From Auanema rhodensis (lineage: Eukaryota > Nematoda > Chromadorea > Rhabditida > Rhabditidae): DNA of 64,000 nucleotides. This document shows positions 28,095-38,270 of the stretch, piece by piece (the stretch's first letter is position 1; every line of letters starts with the position of its first letter). The notes beneath the pieces are model-generated. The model did not search any database and was not told the DNA's origin. It worked only from the letters and a program-made list of their open reading frames with translations. Location: positions 21,491,267 to 21,555,266 of the forward strand of contig OZ059898.1 of assembly GCA_964057225.1 (NCBI GenBank). Reading direction: 5' to 3'. The position numbers and the translations under genes are program-made.

Positions 28095-29516
28095 ATGGAC
28101 ATGGGGAATCTAATTTTGAAAACCGCATCTCTTTATCTTTCACGTGAAGCGAGTTACATACCAAGTGCACATCACGTGTTCAAATCCGGCAATCGTTCTA
28201 CTCCTTCCAATTATCGTCCTATATCTCTTACTCCTAGTCTCTCCAAGGTTTTTGAGCGTCTTATAAGCTCTCCCCTTCTCAACTTTGGCATTTCAACCGG
28301 TTCAATATCTTCTAACCAACACGCTTTTCTTCCTAAGCGTAATACGGTTTCAGCCATTATCAACAGTCATATTGCTTGGAGATCATCTATCGACAAAAAC
28401 TTACCAGTTTTTGTTGCATTCATAGATTTCTCAAAAGCATTTGACCTCATCAATCACTCTATACTCATCCACAAACTTCACTCCATTGGTGTGCGTGGCT
28501 CTCTTCTATCATTTCTCAAAAATTTCATCACAAACAGATCTTACTCAGTTTTGGTCAATAATTCTCTCTCCAACTCTACCAATTTATTGTGTGGCGTTCC
28601 CCAAGGTACTGTTTTAGGCCCTCTTCTTTTTCTTTTTTACATCAACGACATCACATCTTTTCTCCCTGATGACGTTCATTCCACTTTATTTGCTGACGAT
28701 CTCAAGCTGTACAGCACTAACCGGGTAAGTCTTCAAAATGCACTCAATTCTCTTAATGATTGGTGTAACAACAACGGAATGAGAGTCAACACAAGCAAAA
28801 CTAAAATAATGGTGTTTTCTGATGATAGCTCATCTCAAAAAATTGAAAAAACGTTTTCTTTCGGTGAGTTCCCTTTGTCTCTAGCATCAAGCTATAAAGA
28901 CCTCGGAGTTTTAACAGACCAAAACTTATCATTTGGTAGTCACATCAACTATGTTAGCAACTTGGCAGCTCAAAAATGCCGCATTATCCTACGTTGTTTT
29001 CATTCTAGATCCCCGGTCTTAATGTTTAGACTTTTTTGTTGCTATGTTCGTCCTATTCTTGAGTACGCATCAGTCGTATGGTCACCACAGGATAACAAAA
29101 ACAAAGCTCGTATAGAAAACGTACAGAAAAAGTTTTTGCGTGCAGTTTTTTGTAGGGCAGGAATTTTTTCTAGCTACGCCGATCAGCTTACCGCTCTTCA
29201 AGCCGATGATCTATCAACCAGAAGGCTGGTAACCGATCTTTTATTTTATTTTAACCATATTAAAGCTGAGGCAGAATTTAGAATTTTTGAAATTAAACTT
29301 TTTTCTCACTCTCTACGTAGACACCAATGGAATGTTGTTTTTCCGAATCTTCGGAAAAACACTTCAAGAAACGGCATCGAATACAGAGCTATAAAGGCAT
29401 GGAATTCCTTACCTGAGAACCTAATTCAACAAACAAAAATCGGAAGCTTCAAGAAACACCTCTACAATGCCCTACGAGGCTCACAACATGATCCTTCCAC
29501 ATTTTTATGTAGTTAA
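28095..29516 (+). CDS. Reverse transcriptase (LINE ORF2 C-terminal part), 5'-truncated, satellite-fused start
   Basis: An open frame of 473 codons. Residues 1-28 are satellite sequence from ATG at 28095; the element enters at residue 29 (FKSGN), so the start is not native. It holds the RT domain: NYRPISL (39-45), motif A FIDFSKAFD (109-117, catalytic D111), GVPQG (167-171), FADD (199-202, catalytic D201 and D202). The C-terminal region has YVRPILEYASVVW (from about 317) and WNSLP (436-440). These are typical of Jockey/CR1-group LINEs, which copy element RNA into a nicked target. The upstream endonuclease and any ORF1 are absent, so the copy is not autonomous. No stop interrupts the RT and all three catalytic aspartates remain, so the truncation looks young. 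The native protein was probably about twice as long. Confidence 0.85.
   Translation: MDMGNLILKTASLYLSREASYIPSAHHVFKSGNRSTPSNYRPISLTPSLSKVFERLISSPLLNFGISTGSISSNQHAFLPKRNTVSAIINSHIAWRSSIDKNLPVFVAFIDFSKAFDLINHSILIHKLHSIGVRGSLLSFLKNFITNRSYSVLVNNSLSNSTNLLCGVPQGTVLGPLLFLFYINDITSFLPDDVHSTLFADDLKLYSTNRVSLQNALNSLNDWCNNNGMRVNTSKTKIMVFSDDSSSQKIEKTFSFGEFPLSLASSYKDLGVLTDQNLSFGSHINYVSNLAAQKCRIILRCFHSRSPVLMFRLFCCYVRPILEYASVVWSPQDNKNKARIENVQKKFLRAVFCRAGIFSSYADQLTALQADDLSTRRLVTDLLFYFNHIKAEAEFRIFEIKLFSHSLRRHQWNVVFPNLRKNTSRNGIEYRAIKAWNSLPENLIQQTKIGSFKKHLYNALRGSQHDPSTFLCS
28174..28179 (+). repeat. Target-site duplication ACGTGT, left of LINE copy 2
   Basis: ACGTGT here is repeated directly at 29996-30001 on the far side of the element. 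In an uninterrupted monomer it occurs once at this place, within ATCACGTGTAC. The leading A might instead be the last base of the element, leaving CGTGT. Confidence 0.8.
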
Positions 29517-29995
29517 GTTCATTCTTGGTTATAATCTCTTTGTTTTGTTTTTTTTTTCATATTACTCTTCGCGTTTTTGTTTTTTTCTCTTTAAATGTTT
29601 TTCTGATTATGACTAAGTGCGACAGTTTCATTTCTTTTTTCCAACCCTTCTACACTTCTTGTTACTTCGCTTCAAATCTTATAGACATGAGTCATACGGA
29701 TTGAATGCAAGTTACCTCCTATTGTTAGAACGGGCTCGGCTCGAATCATGAGTACCTCCGTACCTAACAACTACCAACCGGAGGTCAGCAATTCGCTGAA
29801 CAAAACCCCCTGTTCTCACTGGAAAAATTTGAAAGAAACTGCTCACTGCAACTCATTCTCAGATCATTCTCTCCCTAACTATGTTATATAATGTTTCCTA
29901 TTTTTCCTGTTCCTATTGTAAGGTTCTTATACATCCTACTACACAACTATTTACTCATTTCGTTAAACCTGTAATATTGAACATTAAACCAATAA
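29517..29995 (+). other. LINE 3' untranslated region, copy 2
   Basis: 479 nt of noncoding element sequence after the TAA stop, matching 6595-7072. Differences from copy 1 include longer T-runs near 29545 and 29580, GACTAAG against GACTCAG, CTCGAATC against CTCAAATC, and TTATATAATG against TTTTATAATG. It ends AATTAAACC-type sequence followed by AATAA directly against the target, with no tail. Confidence 0.85.
29754..29785 (+). other. 3' UTR stem-loop, copy 2
   Basis: ACCTCCG at 29754-29760 pairs with CGGAGGT at 29779-29785. It is identical to the stem-loop of copy 1, including the 18-nt loop. Confidence 0.5.
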
Positions 29996-30001
29996 ACGTG
30001 T
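29996..30001 (+). repeat. Target-site duplication ACGTGT, right of LINE copy 2
   Basis: This is the right-hand partner of 28174-28179. Satellite continues directly after it as ACATTTAATTAGC. Confidence 0.8.
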
Positions 30002-33000
30002 ACATTTAATTAGCATAAATTAAAGTTCACGTAAATTTCAAAGTCATGGTTACCATGAACCAATATCAATAAAAATTTGTATTTAGACTAATATGGACAT
30101 GAGGAATCTAATTTTGAAAACCGCATCTCTTTATCTTTCACGTGAAGCGAGTTACATACCAAGTGCACATCACGTGTACATTTAATTAGCATAAATTAAA
30201 GTTCACGTAAATTTGAAAGTCATGGTTACCATGAACCAATATCAATAAAAATTTGTTTTTAGACTAATATGGACATGGGGAATCTAATTTTGAAAACCGC
30301 ATCTCTTTATCTTTCACGTGAAGCGAGTTACATACCAAGTGCACATCACGTGTACATTTAATTAGCATAAATTAAAGTTCACGTAAATTTCAAAGTCATG
30401 GTTACCATGAACCAATATCAATAAAAATTTGTTTTTAGACTAATATGGACATGGGGAATCTAATTTTGAAAACCGCATCTCTTTATCTTTCACATGAAGC
30501 GAGTTACATACCAAGTGCACATCACGTGTACATTTAATTAGCATAAATTAAAGTTCACGTAAATTTCAAAGTCATGGTTACCATGAACCAATATCAATAA
30601 AAGTTTGTTTTTAGACTAATATGGACATGGGGAATCTAATTTTGAAAACCGCATCTCTTTATCTTTCACGTGAAGCGAGTTACATACCAAGTGCACATCA
30701 CGTGTACATTTAATTAGCATAAATTAAAGTTCACGTAAATTTCAAAGTCATGGTTACCATGCACCAATATCAATAAAAATTTGTTTTTAGACTAATATGG
30801 ACATGAGGAATCTAATTTTGAAAACCGCATCTCTTTATCTTCCACGTGAAGCGAGTTACATACCAAGTGCACATCACGTGTACATTTAATTAGCATAAAT
30901 TAAAGTTCACGTAAATTTCAAAGTCATGGTTACCATGCACCAATATCAATAAAAATTTGTTTTTAGACTAATATGGACATGGGGAATCTAATTGTGAAAA
31001 CCGCATCTCTTTATCTTTCACGTGAAGCGAGTTACATACCAAGTGCACATCACGTGTACATTTAATTAGCATAAATTAAAGTTCACGTAAATTTCAAAGT
31101 CATGGTTACCATGAACCAATATCAATAAAAATTTGTTTTTAGACTAATATGGACATGGGGAATCTAATTTTGAAAACCGCATCTCTTTATCTTTCACGTG
31201 AAGCGAGTTACATACCAAGTGCACATCACGTGTACATTTAATTAGCATAAATTAAAGTTCACGTAAATTTCAAAGTCATGGTGACCATGAACCAATATCA
31301 ATAAAAATTTGTTTTTAGACTAATATGGACATGGGGAATCTAATTTTGAAAACCGCATCTCTTTATCTTTCACGTGAAGCGAGTTACATACCAAGTGCAC
31401 ATCACGTGTACATTTAATTAGCATAAATTAAAGTTCACGTAAATTTCAAAGTCATGGTGACCATGAACCAATATCAATAAAAATTTGTTTTTAGACTAAT
31501 ATGGACATGGGGAATCTAATTTTGAAAACCGCATCTCTTTATCTTTCACGTGAAGCGAGTTACATACCAAGTGCACATCACGTGTACATTTAATTAGCAT
31601 AAATTAAAGTTCATGTAAATTTCAAAGTCATGGTTACCATGAACCAATATCAATAAAAATTTGTATTTAGACTAATATGGACATGAGGAATCTAATTTTG
31701 AAAACCGCATCTCTTTATCTTTCACGTGAAGCGAGTTACATACCAAGTGCACATCACGTGTACATTTAATTAGCATAAATTAAAGTTCACGTAAATTTCA
31801 AAGTCATGGTTACCATGAACCAATATCAATAAAAATTTGTTTTTAGACTAATATGGACATGGGGAATCTAATTTTGAAAACCGCATCTCTTTATCTTTCA
31901 CGTGAAGCGAGTTACATACCAAGTGCACATCACGTGTACATTTAATTAGCATAAATTAAAGTTCACGTAAATTTCAAAGTCATGGTTACCATGAACCAAT
32001 ATCAATAAAAATTTGTTTTTAGACTAATATGGACATGGGGAATCTAATTTTGGAAACCGCATCTCTTTATCTTTCACGTGAAGCGAGTTACATACCAAGT
32101 GCACATCACGTGTACATTTAATTAGCATAAATTAAAGTTCACGTAAATTTCAAAGTCATGGTTACCATGAACCAATATCAATAAAAATTTGTTTTTAGAC
32201 TAATATGGACATGGGGAATCTAATTTTGAAAACCGCATCTCTTTATCTTTCACGTGAAGCGAGTTACATACCAAGTGCACATCACGTGTACATTTAATTA
32301 GCATAAATTAAAGTTCACGTAAATTTCAAAGTCATGGTTACCAGGCACCAATATCAATAAAAATTTGTTTTTAGACTAATATGGACATGGGGAATCTAAT
32401 TGTGAAAACCGCATCTCTTTATCTTTCACGTGAAGCGAGTTACATACCAAGTGCACATCACGTGTACATTTAATTAGCATAAATTAAAGTTCACGTAAAT
32501 TTCAAAGTCATGGTTACCATGCACCAATATCAATAAAAATTTGTTTTTAGACTAATATGGACATGAGGAATCTAATTTTGAAAACCGCATCTCTTTATCT
32601 TCCACGTGAAGCGAGTTACATACCAAGTGCACATCACGTGTACATTTAATTAGCATAAATTAAAGTTCACGTAAATTTCAAAGTCATGGTTACCAGGCAC
32701 CAATATCAATAAAAATTTGTTTTTAGACTAATATGGACATGGGGAATCTAATTGTGAAAACCGCATCTCTTTATCTTTCACGTGAAGCGAGTTACATACC
32801 AAGTGCACATCACGTGTACATTTAATTAGCATAAATTAAAGTTCACGTAAATTTCAAAGTCATGGTTACCATGAAGCAATATCAATAAAAATTTGTTTTT
32901 AGACTAATATGGACATGGGGAATCTAATTTTGAAAACCGCATCTCTTTATCTTTCACGTGAAGCGAGTTACATACCAAGTGCACATCACGTGTACATTTA

Positions 33001-35939
33001 ATTAGCATAAATTAAAGTTCACGTAAATTTCAAAGTCATGGTTACCATGAACCAATATCAATAAAAATTTGTTTTTAGACTAATATGGACATGGGGAATC
33101 TAATTTTGAAAACCGCATCTCTTTATCTTTCACGTGAAGCGAGTTACATACCAAGTGCACATCACGTGTACATTTAATTAGCATAAATTAAAGTTCACGT
33201 AAATTTCAAAGTCATGGTTACCATGAACCAATATCAATAAAAATTTGTTTTTAGACTAATATGGACATGGGGAATCTAATTTTGGAAACCGCATCTCTTT
33301 ATCTTTCACGTGAAGCGAGTCACATACCAAGTGCACATCACGTGTACATTTAATTAGCATAAATTAAAGTTCACGTAAATTTCAAAGTCATGGTTACCAT
33401 GAACCAATATCAATAAAAATTTGTATTTAGACTAATATGGACATGAGGAATCTAATTTTGAAAACCGCATCTCTTTATCTTTCACGTGAAGCGAGTTACA
33501 TACCAAGTGCACATCACGTGTACATTTAATTAGCATAAATTAAAGTTCACGTAAATTTCAAAGTCATGGTTACCATGAACCAATATCAATAAAAATTTGT
33601 TTTTAGACTAATATGGACATGGGGAATCTAATTTTGAAAACCGCATCTCTTTATCTTTCACGTGAAGCGAGTTACATACCAAGTGCACATCACGTGTACA
33701 TTTAATTAGCATAAATTAAAGTTCACGTAAATTTCAAAGTCATGGTGACCATGAACCAATATCAATAAAAATTTGTTTTTAGACTAATATGGACATGGGG
33801 AATCTAATTTTGAAAACCGCATCTCTTTATCTTTCACGTGAAGCGAGTTACATACCAAGTGCACATCACGTGTACATTTAATTAGCATAAATTAAAGTTC
33901 ACGTAAATTTCAAAGTCATGGTTACCATGAACCAATATCAATAAAAATTTGTATTTAGACTAATATGGACATGAGGAATCTAATTTTGAAAACCGCATCT
34001 CTTTATCTTTCACGTGAAGCGAGTTACATACCAAGTGCACATCACGTGTACATTTAATTAGCATAAATTAAAGTTCACGTAAATTTGAAAGTCATGGTTA
34101 CCATGAACCAATATCAATAAAAATTTGTTTTTAGACTAATATGGACATGGGGAATCTAATTTTGAAAACCGCATCTCTTTATCTTTCACGTGAAGCGAGT
34201 TACATACCAAGTGCACATCACGTGTACATTTAATTAGCATAAATTAAAGTTCACGTAAATTTCAAAGTCATGGTTACCATGAACCAATATCAATAAAAAT
34301 TTGTTTTTAGACTAATATGGACATGGGGAATCTAATTTTGAAAACCGCATCTCTTTATCTTTCACGTGAAGCGAGTTACATACCAAGTGCACATCACGTG
34401 TACATTTAATTAGCATAAATTAAAGTTCACGTAAATTTCAAAGTCATGGTTACCATGAACCAATATCAATAAAAATTTGTTTTTAGACTAACATGGACAT
34501 GGGGAATCTAATTTTGAAAACCGCATCTCTTTATCTTTCACGTGAAGCGAGTTACATACCAAGTGCACATCACGTGTACATTTAATTAGCATAAATTAAA
34601 GTTCACGTAAATTTCAAAGTCATGGTTACCATGCACCAATATCAATAAAAATTTGTTTTTAGACTAATATAGACATGAGGAATCTAATTTTGAAAACCGC
34701 ATCTCTTTATCTTCCACGTGAAGCGAGTTACATACCAAGTGCACATCACGTGTACATTTAATTAGCATAAATTAAAGTTCACGTAAATTTCAAAGTCATG
34801 GTTACCATGCACCAATATCAATAAAAATTTGTTTTTAGACTAATATGGACATGGGGAATCTAATTGTGAAAACCGCATCTCTTTATCTTTCACGTGAAGC
34901 GAGTTACATACCAAGTGCACATCACGTGTACATTTAATTAGCATAAATTAAAGTTCACGTAAATTTCAAAGTCATGGTTACCATGAACCAATATCAATAA
35001 AAATTTGTTTTTAGACTAATATGGACATAGGGAATCTAATTTTGAAAACCGCATCTCTTTATCTTTCACGTGAAGCGAGTTACATACCAAGTGCACATCA
35101 CGTGTACATTTAATTAGCATAAATTAAAGTTCACGTAAATTTCAAAGTCATGGTTACCATGAACCAATATCAATAAAAATTTGTTTTTAGACTAATATGG
35201 ACATGAGGAATCTAATTTTGAAAACCGCATCTCTTTATCTTCCACGTGAAGCGAGTTACATACCAAGTGCACATCACGTGTACATTTAATTAGCATAAAT
35301 TAAAGTTCACGTAAATTTCAAAGTCATGGTTACCATGAACCAATATCAATAAAAATTTGTTTTTAGACTAATATGGACATGGGGAATCTAATTTTGAAAA
35401 CCGCATCTCTTTATCTTTCACGTGAAGCGAGTTACATACCAAGTGCACATCACGTGTACATTTAATTAGCATAAATTAAAGTTCACGTAAATTTCAAAGT
35501 CATGGTTACCATGCACCAATATCAATAAAAATTTGTTTTTAGACTAATATGGACATGAGGAATCTAATTTTGAAAACCGCATCTCTTTATCTTCCACGTG
35601 AAGCGAGTTACATACCAAGTGCACATCACGTGTACATTTAATTAGCATAAATTAAAGTTCACGTAAATTTCAAAGTCATGGTTACCATGCACCAATATCA
35701 ATAAAAATTTGTTTTTAGACTAATATGGACATGGGGAATCTAATTGTGAAAACCGCATCTCTTTATCTTTCACGTGAAGCGAGTTACATACCAAGTGCAC
35801 ATCACGTGTACATTTAATTAGCATAAATTAAAGTTCACGTAAATTTCAAAGTCATGGTTACCATGAACCAATATCAATAAAAATTTGTTTTTAGACTAAT
35901 ATGGACATGGGGAATCTAATTTTGAAAACCGCATCTCTT

Positions 35940-38270
35940 TATCTTTCACGTGAAGCGAGTTACATACCAAGTGCACATCACGTGTACATTTGATTAGCAT
36001 AAATTAAAGTTCACGTAAATTTCAAAGTCATATTTACCATGCACCAATATCAATAAAAATTTGTTTTTAGACTAATATGGACATGGGGAATCTAATTTTA
36101 AAACATCTCTTTATCTTTCACGTGAAGCGAGTTACATACCAAGTGCACATCACGTGTACATTTGATTAGCATAAATTAAAGTTCACGTAAATTTCAAAGT
36201 CATGGTTACCATGAACCAATATCAATAAAAATTTGTTTTTAGACTAATATGAACATCGGGAATCTAATTTTGAAAACCGCATCTCTTTATCTTTCACGTG
36301 AAGCGAGTTACATACCAAGTGCACATCATGTGTACATTTAATTAGCATAAATTAAAGTTCACGTAAATTTCAAAGTCATGGTTACCATGCACCAATATCA
36401 ATAAAAATTTGTTTTTAGACTAATTTGGACATGGGGAATCTAATTTTGAAAACCGCATCTCTTTATCTTTCACGTGAAGCGAGTTACATACCAAGTGCAC
36501 ATCATGTGTACATTTAATTAGCATAAATTAAAGTTCACGTAAATTTCAAAGTCATGGTTACCATTCACCAATATCAATAAAAATTTGTTTTTAGACTAAT
36601 TTGGACATGGGGAATCTAATTTTGAAAACCGCATCTCTTTATCTTTCACGTGAAGCGAGTTACATACCAAGTGCACATCATGTGTACATTTAATTAGCAT
36701 AAATTAAAGTTCACGTAAATTTCAAAGTCATGGTTACCATGCACCAATATCAATAAAAATTTGTTTTTAGACTAATATGGACATGGGGAATCTAATTTTG
36801 AAAACCGCATCTCTTTATCTTTCACGTGAAGCGAGTTACATACCAAGTGCACATCACGTGTACATTTGATTAGCATAAATTAAAGTTCACGTAAATTTCA
36901 AAGTCATGGTTACCATGAACCAATATCAATAAAAATTTGTTTTTAGACTAATATGAACATCGGGAATCTAATTTTGAAAACCGCATCTCTTTATCTTTCA
37001 CGTGAAGCGAGTTACATACCAAGTGCACATCACGTGTACATTTAATTAGCATAAATTAAAGTTCACGTAAATTTCAAAGTCATGGTGACCATGAACCAAT
37101 ATCAATAAAAATTTGTTTTTAGACTAATATGGACATGGGGAATCTAATTTTGAAAACCGCATCTCTTTATCTTTCACGTGAAGCGAGTTACATACCAAGT
37201 GCACATCACGTGTACATTTAATTAGCATAAATTAAAGTTCACGTAAATTTCAAAGTCATGGTTACCATGCACCAATATCAATAAAAATTTGTTTTTAGAC
37301 TAATATGGACATGGGGAATCTAATTTTGAAAACCGCATCTCTTTATCTTTCACGTGAAGCGAGTTACATACCAAGTGCACATCACGTGTACATTTGATTA
37401 GCATAAATTAAAGTTCACGTAAATTTCAAAGTCATATTTACCATGCACCAATATCAATAAAAATTTGTTTTTAGACTAATATGGACATGGGGAATCTAAT
37501 TTTAAAACATCTCTTTATCTTTCACGTGAAGCGAGTTACATACCAAGTGCACATCACGTGTACATTTGATTAGCATAAATTAAAGTTCACGTAAATTTCA
37601 AAGTCATGGTTACCATGAACCAATATCAATAAAAATTTGTTTTTAGACTAATATGAACATCGGGAATCTAATTTTGATAACCGCATCTCTTTATCTTTCA
37701 CGTGAAGCGAGTTACATACCAAGTGCACATCATGTGTACATTTAATTAGCATAAATTAAAGTTCACGTAAATTTCAAAGTCATGGTTACCATGCACCAAT
37801 ATCAATAAAAATTTGTTTTTAGACTAATTTGGACATGGGGAATCTAATTTTGAAAACCGCATCTCTTTATCTTTCACGTGAAGCGAGTTACATACCAAGT
37901 GCACATCATGTGTACATTTAATTAGCATAAATTAAAGTTCACGTAAATTTCAAAGTCATGGTTACCATGCACCAATATCAATAAAAATTTGTTTTTAGAC
38001 TAATATGGACATGGGGAATCTAATTTTGAAAACCGCATCTCTTTATCTTTCACGTGAAGCGAGTTACATACCAAGTGCACATCACGTGTACATTTGATTA
38101 GCATAAATTAAAGTTCACGTAAATTTCAAAGTCATGGTTACCATGAACCAATATCAATAAAAATTTGTTTTTAGACTAATATGAACATCGGGAATCTAAT
38201 TTTGAAAACCGCATCTCTTTATCTTTCACGTGAAGCGAGTTACATACCAAGTGCACATCATGTGTACATT
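35940..38270 (+). repeat. Variant satellite territory with 8-monomer duplication
   Basis: Monomers here combine TTTGATTAGC, AACATCGGG (about 36254, 36958, 37658, 38186), CATCATGTG and CTAATTTGG. The 4-bp-deleted monomer ATTTTAAAACATC appears at about 36094 and 37498, 1404 bp apart (8 x 176 minus 4), with the same variants following it. CATCGGG was not seen elsewhere in the window. TTTGATTAGC, CATCATGTG and the 4-bp deletion are shared with 17.5-25.3 kb, suggesting common origin of the two regions. Confidence 0.75.

Larger units (their letters stand above)
7073..28179 (+). repeat. Satellite block B: 120 tandem monomers between the LINE copies
   Basis: The array resumes in the same orientation and at the exact monomer phase where block A stopped. 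Its 21107 bp equal 120 x 176 plus 6 minus 19. The 19 missing bases are two 7-bp deletions (near 9056 and 10105), a 1-bp deletion (ACCAGTGCAC near 14264) and one 4-bp deletion (ATTTTAAAACATC near 17563). The left third carries GGGGGATCT, GAGAATCT with ACAGCATC, and GGTGACC variants. The right half carries TTTGAAAGTC, CCAGGCACC with ATTGTGAAAACC, GAAGCAATAT, GAGTCACAT and TTTGATTAGC variants. No gene was seen. Confidence 0.97.
28180..29995 (+). mobile_element. Non-LTR retrotransposon copy 2, 5'-truncated, flanked by 6-bp duplication
   Basis: A 1.82-kb LINE fragment in the same orientation as copy 1. It starts within the RT fingers region (TTCAAATCCGG), continues to the stop and has a 479-nt 3' UTR ending CCAATAA. 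It is flanked by ACGTGT (28174-28179 and 29996-30001), a hallmark of target-primed insertion. Satellite phase is kept across it. The 3' junction (CCAATAA/ACGTGTACATT) is identical to copy 1, and the 5' junction is at the same monomer site within 4 bp, but the amount of element retained differs. There are no LTRs and no A-tail. Confidence 0.94.
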
